Source: CAZEQK01 sp964514395 (GTDB taxonomy: Bacteria > Bacillota > Bacilli > Tepidibacillales > Tepidibacillaceae). Taken from it: a stretch of 64,000 nucleotides of DNA. Location: assembly GCA_964514395.1 (NCBI GenBank), contig CAZEQK010000003.1, positions 1 through 64,000 on the forward strand, read 5' to 3'. The notes under the pieces are model-generated. The model made no database searches. It was not told where the DNA came from and worked only from the letters and a program-made list of their open reading frames with translations. Positions 24,237 to 34,035 of this stretch are shown here, piece after piece (within the stretch, counting starts at the first letter, position 1; every line of letters begins with the position of its first letter). A program made the position numbers and the translations under genes.

Positions 24237-25720
24237 ACTTTTTCCCCTTTTACACTTTTTTCTTTCTTTTTCGCGTCATCCCAATAGGATTCCATCTGTT
24301 CTAGTGTAGCACTCGTAATTGGGATATTTTTTTCCTTTAGCATTTCTTCAATATAGTGAAATCTTTTCATGAATTTACTGTTCGTTTTTGCTAATGCCTC
24401 TTCTGGATCCAATTGCAAAAAGCGTGCTAAATTAATAACAGAAAATAATAAATCTCCAAGTTCGACTAATTTTTCATCCTCATTTGCTTGTTTTAATTCG
24501 TTTATTTCTTCCTCTATTTTATCATACACATCTTCTATGTTTATCCAATCAAAGTTCACGTCAGCAGCTTTTTTTTGTATTTTATAAGCCTTTAAAACAG
24601 CTGGTAGGTCCTTTGGTATTCCATCTAATACCGATAATCGTTCTTCCCCTGTCATCTCTTTTTCCTTTTGTTTTACTTCATTCCAGTGGGTCAGTGCATC
24701 CTCCACTTCCTTTGCCTTTTTATCTCCAAAAACATGGGGATGTCTCCTAATTAACTTTTTATTAATATGTTCAATGACATCATAAATATTAAAATAACCA
24801 TCCTCTTCGGCAATACGTGAATGAAGTAAAACCTGTAGGAGTACATCTCCAAGCTCCTCTTCCATGAGGTTAACATCAGATTCATCAATCGCCTCGACTA
24901 ATTCATAGGTTTCTTCGATTAAATGTTTGCGAATAGATTGATGCGTTTGAACTCTGTCCCACGGACAGCCCTCTGGACTCCTTAGTATTTCCACAATCTC
25001 GATTAGCTTTGAACATTGATTTAGTCTCAGCTTCTCTTCGTCACTTTTTGGAACAAACACGGAGCTTAAGTGATGAAACATTTCCGCATGATGATCTAAT
25101 TCAAATAAACAAGTCTTGATTATTTTTTCTTCTTCATCAATACCTAAATTAGATACAATCCAAACCACGTAGTCATCTGGATATAACTCCATTAATGTTA
25201 ATTTAAGATCCGATGCAATAAAACGATTGTATACCTGCCCTATAATAATATTCTTTGTAGTATTTAAATCCGATCTTAATACTGTTTCTCCATTAAAAAA
25301 TAAAAAGCCTTCTATGGGGTCAATATGAAGCTTAGAAAAAAAAGTGTCGATAAAGCTTTCTCCACCAAATATCTCAATAACGATATTATTTTCTTTTCCT
25401 TTTTCTAGAATATATTTTACGCTTTTCTCTGCGACCATTGGGTGACCAGGTACACCATAAACCAAGTCTTTCCCCTTTTTTGCTTCATCGATTAACAAGG
25501 ATGTGATTTCTTGATATACATCATCATATTTGGTCATTGAGTCATATAAATAATCAAAGGTAATAAATTGTAGCTTTTCTTTTTTTAAGAATTCTACAAC
25601 TGGATGAATCTCTGTCCGAAAATAGACGTGTTCACTATTTGTTAGAATTTTATAGGCCCCTAAAGATAAATGTTCTTCATTACTTGAACCCAGACCAATA
25701 ACCGTTATTTTACCATTCAT
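24227..25720 (-). CDS. mazG: MazG-type nucleotide pyrophosphohydrolase fused to a tetrapyrrole-methylase-like domain (YabN)
   Basis: A 497-residue fusion. Residues 1-220 form a SAM-methylase-like domain of the tetrapyrrole methylase fold ('KITVIGLGSSNEEHLSLGA', 'VYGVPGHPMVAEKSV'). Residues 240-490 carry two MazG modules; the first has 'GCPWDRVQTHQSI' and the metal-binding 'EETYELVEAI...EEELGDVLLQV', the second 'EEEINELK...ELGDLLFSV'. MazG hydrolyses noncanonical NTPs. The same fusion is B. subtilis YabN. It lies between spoVB and rqcP. Confidence 0.95.
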   Translation of the reverse strand: MNGKITVIGLGSSNEEHLSLGAYKILTNSEHVYFRTEIHPVVEFLKKEKLQFITFDYLYDSMTKYDDVYQEITSLLIDEAKKGKDLVYGVPGHPMVAEKSVKYILEKGKENNIVIEIFGGESFIDTFFSKLHIDPIEGFLFFNGETVLRSDLNTTKNIIIGQVYNRFIASDLKLTLMELYPDDYVVWIVSNLGIDEEEKIIKTCLFELDHHAEMFHHLSSVFVPKSDEEKLRLNQCSKLIEIVEILRSPEGCPWDRVQTHQSIRKHLIEETYELVEAIDESDVNLMEEELGDVLLQVLLHSRIAEEDGYFNIYDVIEHINKKLIRRHPHVFGDKKAKEVEDALTHWNEVKQKEKEMTGEERLSVLDGIPKDLPAVLKAYKIQKKAADVNFDWINIEDVYDKIEEEINELKQANEDEKLVELGDLLFSVINLARFLQLDPEEALAKTNSKFMKRFHYIEEMLKEKNIPITSATLEQMESYWDDAKKKEKSVKGEKVCD

Positions 25721-25730
25721 GCCTGTCTCC

Positions 25731-27416
25731 TTAATCCTTTAATATTCTCAATCTATTTGCAATTACGATTAATTTATTACCGTATCTAGGGATACGTTCT
25801 AAATCATTTCGAGTTAATGACCCTGACATAAATAGGCTAAAACCAAAAGTTATAACTCCAAAAAAAACTGATATTAAAGTAGTTGTTGTATTTAATAATC
25901 GTTCAGAGGTGAAAATAGGACTGAAGCCTGATAGAACTAATATTTTTGTTACATAAACAACTAATGCCATGATCATCGTAGCAATGAATGGCTTTAAGAA
26001 AAAATTTGTAAATTTAATTTTTAAACCAATCATCTTATTTATATCAATAAAATTTAGAATCATAACAATGGTATAGGTCAATACAGTTGAAATTGCAGCT
26101 CCTTTCGCATGAAAGGAATATACTAGTACAATATTTAATAGTATTTTTGTGATAATCCCAATTAATAGATTTCTAGCTGGTATTTTAGCTCTACCAATCC
26201 CTTGTAGAATACCTGAAGAGGTAACAAATAGAGTTGATACAATCGTTGTAAAGCCAAGTATTGCTATGATGATTGATCCCGTTCCATTTTTATATAACAT
26301 AATATTGATGGGTTCTGCAAGAATCGCTAATCCTACAGATGCAGGCAATCCCACTAACAATGTAAGCCTAAGTGCAAAACTAGATCTTCTAGCAACTAAA
26401 TTCATATTACCCTTCGCATATGCCTCAGAAATAGCAGGTACTAATGCCAAAAATAGGGCTGTCGCAAAAAAAGCAGAAAATTGTACCAATGGTTGCCCCC
26501 TAGTATATATACCATACCAATATTCAGCATATTGAGTTAAGTTTTGTTGTTTAAAGTATGTACCAAATATCTGTGCGCTATGAATTATGCGGTAACTGAT
26601 GATATTGGAAACTGAAAACGAATCTACAAGGCCACCAACTCCAACAGTAGGGAGAGCTAGAGCACTTATAGCAATAGGTATTGAATAATATACAATTTGC
26701 TTGATTACAATCGTTGTTTTTTCTCTTACGTAGCTATTTGTATGTAGATCTTCAAGTATTTCATTTTCTGTGTGTACAACCTTTTTCCAAAAGAATAAAA
26801 GAGCAATAAATGCAAATATCGCACCAGTGGTAGCTCCTAACACTGCTCCTGCTCCTGCATAGTAAACTCCATATCCATTTGTCATAAATAGATAAGACAA
26901 CGTTAATATCGTAATTACTCTTATGATTTGTTCAATGATTTGAGAATATGCAGTTGGAGTCATATATTGATGTCCTTGGTAATATCCTCTTAATGCTGCC
27001 ATAACAGGTACGATCAATAAAGCAAAAGAGACACTCTTTATTGCTATGGTTAATTCAATATTACCCATTAAAGTTGCAATAAAACTAGCACCAAAAAAGA
27101 GGATGAGAAAAAATATAAATCCAGTAAATGAAAGGATGTAGGCTGAAATCTTAAAAATTCGTTTCGCCCCATTTATATCGCCCAATGCTAAACGTTCAGA
27201 AACGAATTTTGATATAGCGATAGGAAATCCTGCTGCCGCCAAAATCAATAATGTACTGTATAGTGGGTATACCTTATTATAAATCCCTAAACCAACATCA
27301 CCAGTTATATTCTGATAAGGAACTCTATACACCGCACCGAGAAGCTTCGTTACAAATGCAGAAAATCCTAAAATAGCAGTACCTGTTACCAATGACTGCT
27401 TTGTCTTATTTCTCAT
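25731..27416 (-). CDS. SpoVB/YabM-type polysaccharide flippase
   Basis: A 561-residue MOP-superfamily membrane protein with about 14 hydrophobic segments. The start 'KQSLVTGTAILGFSAFVTKLL' and 'VGLGIYNKVYPLYSTLLILA' are typical of the SpoVB/MurJ-related group. Members move lipid-linked precursors for cortex or envelope polymers. Position (between spoVT and mazG) matches B. subtilis yabM rather than spoVB itself, so no symbol is given. No defect is visible. Confidence 0.9.
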   Translation of the reverse strand: MRNKTKQSLVTGTAILGFSAFVTKLLGAVYRVPYQNITGDVGLGIYNKVYPLYSTLLILAAAGFPIAISKFVSERLALGDINGAKRIFKISAYILSFTGFIFFLILFFGASFIATLMGNIELTIAIKSVSFALLIVPVMAALRGYYQGHQYMTPTAYSQIIEQIIRVITILTLSYLFMTNGYGVYYAGAGAVLGATTGAIFAFIALLFFWKKVVHTENEILEDLHTNSYVREKTTIVIKQIVYYSIPIAISALALPTVGVGGLVDSFSVSNIISYRIIHSAQIFGTYFKQQNLTQYAEYWYGIYTRGQPLVQFSAFFATALFLALVPAISEAYAKGNMNLVARRSSFALRLTLLVGLPASVGLAILAEPINIMLYKNGTGSIIIAILGFTTIVSTLFVTSSGILQGIGRAKIPARNLLIGIITKILLNIVLVYSFHAKGAAISTVLTYTIVMILNFIDINKMIGLKIKFTNFFLKPFIATMIMALVVYVTKILVLSGFSPIFTSERLLNTTTTLISVFFGVITFGFSLFMSGSLTRNDLERIPRYGNKLIVIANRLRILKD

Positions 27417-27501
27417 AAAAACTCCTCTCCTCTAATCCAACACACTATGATGATCACAATGTTTTTTATATGATATAAACAAGCTGTTGATTATAAGCTA
27501 A

Positions 27502-27526
27502 AAGAAGCAAGCGAAGCCTGCTTCTT
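27502..27526 (-). terminator. Terminator overlapping the spoVT stop
   Basis: AAGAAGCA/TGCTTCTT stem on the minus strand followed by TTTT, starting at the spoVT stop codon itself. It separates spoVT from the flippase gene. Confidence 0.75.
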
Positions 27527-28064
27527 ATTGTTCCATTTGTTTAGCTAAGAATGATGCAGCAGTTTCCACCATTTTTTGTTCTAAGTTAGACATTTTGTTA
27601 TTTTCCTTACTAATAAACATGACCGTTCCTATTGGATCTCCACCAGCTATTATTGGGGCAATAACAAAGGAAGAGAATTTTTCGATGCTGTCCTTGATAA
27701 GGCTAACTTGACCTTGATTATTTTCAACAATTGTTTTTCTATTTTCCATACTTTGTTCCACAATATCACTAATTTGTTTTTCCATGAAATCTTTCTTACT
27801 TGTTCCTGCAACTGCAATAATTGTATCTCTGTCAGAAATTAAGGTAATGTGATTTAAATTTTCATATAATGATTCAGCGAATTCTTTTGCAAAATCCCCT
27901 AATTCCCCGATTGGCGAATATTTCTTAAGTATGACTTCCCCATCTCTGTCAACAAAAATTTCTAGTGGATCTCCTTCTCTAATTCTCAAGGTCCTTCTAA
28001 TTTCTTTTGGTATGACTACCCTTCCTAAATCATCGATCCGACGAACTATACCTGTTGCTTTCAT
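27525..28064 (-). CDS. spoVT: Stage V sporulation transcription factor SpoVT
   Basis: Forespore regulator acting late under sigma-G. The N-terminal AbrB-type swapped-hairpin DNA-binding domain (1-50: 'MKATGIVRRIDDLGRVVIPK') is followed by a GAF domain (about 60-178) ending 'ETAASFLAKQMEQ'. The 179-residue length equals the B. subtilis protein. It is paralogous to AbrB at 45506-45751 in its first 50 residues. Located between prsA/mfd and the yabM-type flippase gene, as expected. Confidence 0.96.
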   Translation of the reverse strand: MKATGIVRRIDDLGRVVIPKEIRRTLRIREGDPLEIFVDRDGEVILKKYSPIGELGDFAKEFAESLYENLNHITLISDRDTIIAVAGTSKKDFMEKQISDIVEQSMENRKTIVENNQGQVSLIKDSIEKFSSFVIAPIIAGGDPIGTVMFISKENNKMSNLEQKMVETAASFLAKQMEQ

Positions 28065-28259
28065 GTTCTTGATGCCTCACTTTCTTGTATATAATAATTT
28101 TCAATTAAAACCAGATGTAAGCATTTTTTTTTTTTAATTATTTCTTCATATTCATCACTTTTTACATCCATAGTATTCTTCCATTGCCAAATTATTATTC
28201 AAGAAAGGTTCGTACTTTTCAATTTAAATTCAAATAAAGAATTTCTATTTTATCTTCGG

Positions 28260-28419
28260 TTTCAACAAGACTTCCTCCTTCAACACCGGAAGGGGGAGTT
28301 GTTTCAATTCTCGAAATAAGGGTGGCATAGCACGACTTAATGCTTTAGCATTTAGTGTGACTTGTGCCCTATGGGTGCTAAGGTTCAGGTGGAGATAAAA
28401 GACTCCATCTCAAGTCTAC
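28260..28419 (-). other. Structured, ORF-like segment after prsA, possible mobile-element remnant
   Basis: The 355-base gap between prsA and spoVT has a distinctly less AT-rich part here. It contains many short complementary blocks: AGCAC with GTGCT, GAGAT with ATCTC, TGCT-AAA-AGCA, and CTCCCCCTTCC...GGAGGAAG. On the minus strand it also reads as an open frame of about 50 codons ending 'LPLPVLKEEVLLKPKIK', without a plausible start. This combination resembles the right end of IS200/IS605-type elements (transposase tail plus guide RNA), but I cannot confirm it. The remainder, 28065-28259, is AT-rich and shows nothing. Confidence 0.35.
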
Positions 28420-29337
28420 TTATTCACCTAAATTTACACTTTTAATAACGGATGGTAAGTCATTTGTTAAGAAATTATTGTACTCTTGACTAAAAATACT
28501 ATTCTTTTGCTCATCAGTAACCTCATCAAGCTTTGGAATTGTACGATCAAGTACTTTAATAATATGATATCCATAATCAGTCTTAACTAATCCACTAAGC
28601 TCATTAATAGGTAGTGTTAATGCTGCATTTTTAAATTCAGGTACCCAACTTAATACAGGTGTATCCTTATAAACACCTCCATTATCTTTACTACCTGGGT
28701 CATCTGAGTACTCTTTAGCTAATGCTGCAAAATCTCCACCAGCCTTTAGCTTTGCTAATACTTCTTCCGCTCGCTTCTTTGCAGCCTCATCTGTTCTATT
28801 ATCATCCACGATTATTAGAATGTGGCTAACTGTAGCAATCGTAAATTCTTCTTTGTTCTTTTTATATGCCTTTTCTACAAGGTAATCCTGGACTGCATAA
28901 ACTCTTCTAATATAATTAAATAAGTCTTTTTCCGTAATATTGCTATCTTTTAGCATACTAATATATTTTTCTTCTGAACCTAATTGTTGTACCCATTGTT
29001 GTTTAAAGGTTGCTATTAAGTTGTTTACATCGTTATCATACGTTGTAATATCAGCAGTGTTTTTGCTAGATAAATATTCTTCAGCAATTAACTGATCTAA
29101 TAGTTGCTTTTTTAAATCCTGATTTGTGATTTGATCTTTTAAATTCGGATTAAAAAATTCTCTAATAGAGAGATATAAATCAAACTCAGTTTGGGTTACT
29201 TGACCACCTGTATATTCTGCTATCACATTTTTTGTTTCTGTTCCCTGCTGTCCTTTGCTATTACCACAACCTGAGATGCTAATAATGAATGTTATTACTA
29301 ATAAACCAATCAATAATGTTTTTGTGAATTTTTTCAC
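28420..29337 (-). CDS. prsA: PrsA-type foldase lipoprotein
   Basis: A 305-residue parvulin lipoprotein. The signal peptide ends in the lipobox 'ISGC' (Cys about 27), so it should be anchored on the outer face of the membrane. SurA-N-like helices (about 45-150) precede the PPIC domain (about 165-262) with 'ATVSHILIIVDD', 'FAALAKEYSDDPGSKDNGG' and 'YGYHIIKVLD'. It assists folding of secreted proteins. It lies 17 bases after mfd. In B. subtilis prsA is elsewhere; other Bacillales have a foldase here. Confidence 0.92.
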   Translation of the reverse strand: MKKFTKTLLIGLLVITFIISISGCGNSKGQQGTETKNVIAEYTGGQVTQTEFDLYLSIREFFNPNLKDQITNQDLKKQLLDQLIAEEYLSSKNTADITTYDNDVNNLIATFKQQWVQQLGSEEKYISMLKDSNITEKDLFNYIRRVYAVQDYLVEKAYKKNKEEFTIATVSHILIIVDDNRTDEAAKKRAEEVLAKLKAGGDFAALAKEYSDDPGSKDNGGVYKDTPVLSWVPEFKNAALTLPINELSGLVKTDYGYHIIKVLDRTIPKLDEVTDEQKNSIFSQEYNNFLTNDLPSVIKSVNLGE

Positions 29338-29354
29338 TTTGTTTAATCCCCTTC

Positions 29355-32300
29355 CTATTTCACTGCTTCTTGGTATTTGTTAAGAAAATCTAGTAGTAAC
29401 TTAAGTATTTCTTTTGTAGATAATCCTTTAATAGCTACTTTGATTCCTATTTGATGACCTGATGATAATTTTATTTTATGATTAAATTCATTGGCAATCT
29501 TAAATAGTTTAAAGCCATCCACGAGTTGATTTTGCTCTGGCCTTACTTTTATAAGTATTTCATTCCCTTTTTGAGATATACTTACCATTTGGTATTTGTA
29601 GGCATATGCTTTTATTTTAGTAATATTTATTAAATTTTCCACTGGATTGGGTGTATCACCAAATCTGTCAATTAATTCTTCAACCGTTTGTTCAACCTCC
29701 TCCATTGTTTTGATATTAGCAAATTTTTTATACATTTCTATTTTTTGCATAGAATCATCAATGTATTCGGTAGGTAAATAGGCATCTACTTCTAGCTCAA
29801 TCTGTGGCTCAACATTTACTTCTTCTATCTTTTCACCTTTAAGCTCGTTGATTGCATCCTTTAGCATATTCGTGTATAAATCAAATCCGACAGAAGCGAT
29901 GAAGCCATGCTGCTCCGCCCCTAACAAATTACCTGCCCCTCTTATGGCTAAATCTCTCATAGCAATTTTAAAGCCTGAGCCTAGCTCAGTAAATTCTTTA
30001 ATCGACTGTAATCTTTTTTCAGCAACTTCAGATAGCACTTTGTCTCGCTGATAGGTGAAATATGCATAGGCTATTCTATTAGATCTCCCTACCCTACCTC
30101 TCAATTGATAGAGTTGAGATAATCCCATCTTATCAGCATTATAGATGATAAGCGTGTTAACATTTGGTATATCAACCCCAGTCTCGATAATGGTAGTACT
30201 TACTAAAACATCATAATTCCCTTCCAAAAAGTCTAACATGACATTTTCTAATTCTGATTCAGACATTTGCCCATGGGCAACCGCTACTCGTGCCTCTGGT
30301 ACCAAAGATTTTATTTGATCTGCCATTGTCTGTATAGATTTCACTTGGTTATATAAAAAGTATACTTGTCCTCCCCTTGCTAGTTCTCTTTCTATTGACT
30401 CACGAACTAAAGCTCCACTATATTCTACAACATATGTTTGAACAGGGAAACGATTTTCAGGAGGTGTTTCTATAATAGATAAATCCCTAACACCAAGCAT
30501 GGACATGTGTAGCGTCCTAGGAATTGGTGTGGCTGTTAATGTTAGAACATCTACATTTGCTTTGATCTCCTTTAATTTTTCCTTATGCCTTACGCCAAAG
30601 CGTTGTTCTTCATCTACTATCAATAGACCAAGGTCTTTATAAATGACATCCTTAGATAGAAGTCTATGTGTTCCGATAATGATATCCACTGTTCCATCCT
30701 CTATGCCCTTTATCACACTTTTTTGTTCTTTTCTTGATCTAAAACGACTCAACACTTCAATTTTTATTGGATAATCCATAAATCTTTCTTTAAATGTTTC
30801 GAAATGCTGTTGAGCTAATATCGTTGTAGGAACTAGTACTGCAACCTGTTTCCCAGACATAGCTGATTTAAATGCTGCTCTGAGTGCCACTTCTGTTTTG
30901 CCATAGCCAACATCACCACATAGCAAACGATCCATCGGTTTCTCTTTTTCCATATCTCTTTTTATTTCTTCGATTGTTCTTATCTGGTCAAGTGTTTCAT
31001 CATAAGGAAAAAGAGAAGAAAATTCTTTATCAAATTCATTCTCTAATGGAAAAGCATAACCTTTAGCAGCTTCTCTTTTTGCATATATTTTTATTAAATC
31101 CTGAGCAATATCACGGACAGAGGATTTTACTTTATTTTTTACTTTATTCCACTCATTACCACCTAAAGAATATAATTTCGGCTCCTTATCCTCGCCACCT
31201 AAATATTTTTGCACTAAATCTATTTGATCGATCGGAACATATAGTTTATCATTCCCAGAATATTTTATATGGAGATAATCCTTATGGATTCCATTGATCT
31301 CTAATGTTTGGATTCCAACATACTTACCTATTCCATGATTAACATGAACGACTAAGTCCCCTAATTTCAAATCTGTATAACTCTTGATTCGTTCTGCATT
31401 TGATTGCTGTGTTACTTTCCTTACTTTTCTTTGCTTTTTTGAAAAAACTTCACCTTCAGTAATAATAGCAACATGGATACTTAACATCTCGAAACCAGAT
31501 TGTAGATTCCCCAATATAATAATTGGCCTACTTGTTAGCTTTGATATTTCTTCATTGACAAAATCAACTTCCATCCCATAGTCAAATAAAATTCGTTGAA
31601 GTCTTTTTCCTCTATCTTTATCCGCTGCTAAAAAAACAACATTTGTATGTGTTTTCATCCATCGGTCAATTTCAGTTTTTAATAAATTCATTTGACCATG
31701 AAAATTCTGCATATTACGAGTCACAAAATTGATGATGTTTGCTGGAGAGGCATGTGGTATTTGTTTTAAGAACAATGATAAATATACAATTTGATATTGT
31801 ATAGACGTAAAAAGCTCATGATATGTTTTATAGACTTTTAAATTTGGTAAATATTCACCATGCTCTAACAAGGCTGTTTGCCACTCATTCATCTCTTTTT
31901 CTGATTGTTTAGCTGCCTCAGTAATACGATTTGCCTCTTCAAAGACGATAATACTATGATGATTTAGATAATCTAGGATCGTACTATTACTTGAATATAA
32001 GATTGAAACATATTTATAGATTCCATTAAAGTAATTTTGTTGCTTTAGTTGCTCTATTTCCCATGAAATATTCGTCGTTAGTTTTTCTTTTATACTACTA
32101 TCTTTTATCTTTGAAAGCTGTTCTCCTAAATATTTTTCGGCTATCACAGCTGCCTTGAGGAATTGTTCTTGACTCACAATCCACTCTCTTGCAGGAGTAA
32201 TATCAATAGCTTCAAGTTTTGTAATAGATCTTTGATTACTTACATCAAAAGTGCGAATAGAATCTATTTCAATATCAAACAACTCAATCCTAATAGGGTT

Positions 32301-32867
32301 TTCTATAGTGTGAGGAAAAATATCAATAATTCCTCCTCTTATACTGAACTCACCTCGCTTACTAACTAAATCTGTTCTTTCATACCCAAGGTAGATAAAA
32401 TGATGTAATAAATAATCCAGCTCAATCTCGCTACCAACCTTCAGATGCATGATTGCATCCTTAAATGTTTCTTTCGGTGGCAATAGTTTAGTCAAACCAA
32501 TATAAGGAATGATATATATACCTAATTTACCGTTTGCTAAATTTTGTAATACTTTAATCCTTTGCCCTAGAGTTTCTGGACTTTGAGCATCTATATCTAT
32601 CAATGTTATTTCGTTTGCTGGGTACAAAAACAATTTATTATCATCAATTAATTCAGCTAAGTCATCATATACCTTCTGTGCTTGTAATAGATTATGGGTG
32701 ACTAATATGATTGGTTGTTCTTCTAACTGAAAAAGAGAAGAGAAAAGAATTTGTTTCACTGAGCCACTTAAACCGGTAACTAATTGCTCTTTCAATCCTT
32801 GCTTTAGCCCAACGATCAGTGACTGAAATTCGTTGCTTTCCGCAAATTTTTCTAATAGGATGTTCAT
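29355..32867 (-). CDS. mfd: Transcription-repair coupling factor Mfd
   Basis: Removes RNA polymerase stalled at lesions and recruits UvrA. The 1170-residue protein has a UvrB-like N-terminal domain ('KRGEFSIRGGIIDIFP' at about 165), the RNAP-interacting domain starting near 'LKLGDLVVHVNHGIGKYVG' (about 490), the translocase core with 'LLCGDVGYGKTEVALRAA', 'LLIVDEEQRFGV', 'LTATPIPRTL' and 'YQLRGRVGRSNRIAYAY', and the C-terminal TRCF domain (about 1010 on). Full length and intact; position after fin and before prsA/spoVT is standard. Confidence 0.97.
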   Translation of the reverse strand: MNILLEKFAESNEFQSLIVGLKQGLKEQLVTGLSGSVKQILFSSLFQLEEQPIILVTHNLLQAQKVYDDLAELIDDNKLFLYPANEITLIDIDAQSPETLGQRIKVLQNLANGKLGIYIIPYIGLTKLLPPKETFKDAIMHLKVGSEIELDYLLHHFIYLGYERTDLVSKRGEFSIRGGIIDIFPHTIENPIRIELFDIEIDSIRTFDVSNQRSITKLEAIDITPAREWIVSQEQFLKAAVIAEKYLGEQLSKIKDSSIKEKLTTNISWEIEQLKQQNYFNGIYKYVSILYSSNSTILDYLNHHSIIVFEEANRITEAAKQSEKEMNEWQTALLEHGEYLPNLKVYKTYHELFTSIQYQIVYLSLFLKQIPHASPANIINFVTRNMQNFHGQMNLLKTEIDRWMKTHTNVVFLAADKDRGKRLQRILFDYGMEVDFVNEEISKLTSRPIIILGNLQSGFEMLSIHVAIITEGEVFSKKQRKVRKVTQQSNAERIKSYTDLKLGDLVVHVNHGIGKYVGIQTLEINGIHKDYLHIKYSGNDKLYVPIDQIDLVQKYLGGEDKEPKLYSLGGNEWNKVKNKVKSSVRDIAQDLIKIYAKREAAKGYAFPLENEFDKEFSSLFPYDETLDQIRTIEEIKRDMEKEKPMDRLLCGDVGYGKTEVALRAAFKSAMSGKQVAVLVPTTILAQQHFETFKERFMDYPIKIEVLSRFRSRKEQKSVIKGIEDGTVDIIIGTHRLLSKDVIYKDLGLLIVDEEQRFGVRHKEKLKEIKANVDVLTLTATPIPRTLHMSMLGVRDLSIIETPPENRFPVQTYVVEYSGALVRESIERELARGGQVYFLYNQVKSIQTMADQIKSLVPEARVAVAHGQMSESELENVMLDFLEGNYDVLVSTTIIETGVDIPNVNTLIIYNADKMGLSQLYQLRGRVGRSNRIAYAYFTYQRDKVLSEVAEKRLQSIKEFTELGSGFKIAMRDLAIRGAGNLLGAEQHGFIASVGFDLYTNMLKDAINELKGEKIEEVNVEPQIELEVDAYLPTEYIDDSMQKIEMYKKFANIKTMEEVEQTVEELIDRFGDTPNPVENLINITKIKAYAYKYQMVSISQKGNEILIKVRPEQNQLVDGFKLFKIANEFNHKIKLSSGHQIGIKVAIKGLSTKEILKLLLDFLNKYQEAVK

Positions 32868-32908
32868 TGTATTTCTCCCTTCCCTCTAATCTATTTCACG
32901 ACAAAAAT

Positions 32909-32934
32909 AAGCTTTAGCTAAACAGCTAAAGCTT
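32909..32934 (-). terminator. Terminator after fin
   Basis: Perfect 10-bp stem AAGCTTTAGC/GCTAAAGCTT, loop of six, followed by ATTTTTGT on the minus strand. It lies between fin and mfd, so the forespore gene does not read through. Confidence 0.85.
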
Positions 32935-32952
32935 GTATACTGAACTGTTTCA

Positions 32953-33180
32953 TTATTGCAGTGGATTAGATATTAAAATTAATTCAGGATTTTTTTCTAT
33001 TGTTTCTTGGCAATACTCACAAATAATATGAATAACTTTATCGCCATTAGACATATAGGTAATTATATCTTTGCGCTCTTGAGGGGTCAAGGATTCAATT
33101 CCAAGCTGTTTATCATTAATCAAACCATGATCGATTTCCCCCATGTTTTGCCCACAATACCTACATATGTATTTAATCAT
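32953..33180 (-). CDS. fin: Anti-sigma-F factor Fin
   Basis: A 75-residue zinc-binding protein with two Cys pairs, 'CRYCG' and 'CEYCQ'. In B. subtilis Fin (YabK) binds RNA polymerase and disrupts its interaction with sigma-F, helping the switch to sigma-G in the forespore. The central part 'LTPQERKDIITY' is family-typical. Its position between pth and mfd is the conserved one. Confidence 0.92.
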   Translation of the reverse strand: MIKYICRYCGQNMGEIDHGLINDKQLGIESLTPQERKDIITYMSNGDKVIHIICEYCQETIEKNPELILISNPLQ

Positions 33181-33276
33181 TTATTGTATGGCCTCCATTT
33201 CTTTTAATTAGTACCTATTCTATTATTACCCTACTTAAAAGAGCTCCATACAAATAAATAAAAATTTATTTTAAAA

Positions 33277-33861
33277 TTATTTATTCGTTCCATATTTATT
33301 CATTAATTTATGAAATTCTGTCCCTCTTGCCCAATCGATAATTGATTTTCCAATAGCGTCTAAGCTTTGATTAATATCTTCCTTCTCCTCCTTTGAGAAT
33401 GTTGTTAATACATAATCAACCACTGACCCATGCTGCGAACGACCAATACCGATTCTAATTCTCTTAAATGATTCCGTTTGAAGATGCTGAATAATAGATT
33501 TCATCCCATTATGACCACCAGCACTTCCTTTTTCTCTATAACGAATTTTACCTAAAGGTAAATCCAGGTCATCATAAATAACTACCATATCGTCAATATC
33601 AACCTTGTACCAATCAATAATTGGTCTAACTGCTTCACCAGATAAATTCATATATGTTAACGGTTTAACTAGCAAAATTTTTTGACCATCTATTCTTGCT
33701 TCAGTGATTAGTGCGTTGAATTTTGAGGTTGTTTTGGTGAAATTATTAACCCCTATTTGATTTGCTAGATTATCAACAGTTAAAAAGCCAATATTATGTT
33801 TTGTATACTCGTATTTTTCTCCTGGATTTCCTAATCCAATAATTAATTTCAAATGATTCAC
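33277..33861 (-). CDS. pth: Peptidyl-tRNA hydrolase
   Basis: Recycles peptidyl-tRNA dropped from ribosomes. The 194-residue protein begins 'LKLIIGLGNPGEKYEYTKHN' with the catalytic His of 'HNIGF', then 'LVKPLTYMNLSGEAV', 'VIYDDLDLPLGKIR' with the catalytic Asp, and 'SAGGHNGMKSIIQHL'. In B. subtilis the gene is spoVC. It follows rplY after about 170 bases of AT-rich sequence that hold the rplY terminator. Confidence 0.97.
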   Translation of the reverse strand: MNHLKLIIGLGNPGEKYEYTKHNIGFLTVDNLANQIGVNNFTKTTSKFNALITEARIDGQKILLVKPLTYMNLSGEAVRPIIDWYKVDIDDMVVIYDDLDLPLGKIRYREKGSAGGHNGMKSIIQHLQTESFKRIRIGIGRSQHGSVVDYVLTTFSKEEKEDINQSLDAIGKSIIDWARGTEFHKLMNKYGTNK

Positions 33862-34011
33862 CTTCCATCCAACAAAGCTAAGACTATTGTATCAGATATA
33901 TCTGCATTCCAAAATTATTTATATATTTCAACAGCTTAGAGCTATTACCCTTTATTTATTCTTTATAAAATTTTATAACATTATCAACATCTATACTCAA
34001 GATAAAAGAAA

Positions 34012-34035
34012 AAACGTAACCAATTGGTTACGTTT
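34012..34035 (-). terminator. Terminator after rplY
   Basis: Perfect 10-bp stem AAACGTAACC/GGTTACGTTT with an AATT loop, followed by TTTCTTTT on the minus strand. It overlaps the rplY stop codon. Confidence 0.93.
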
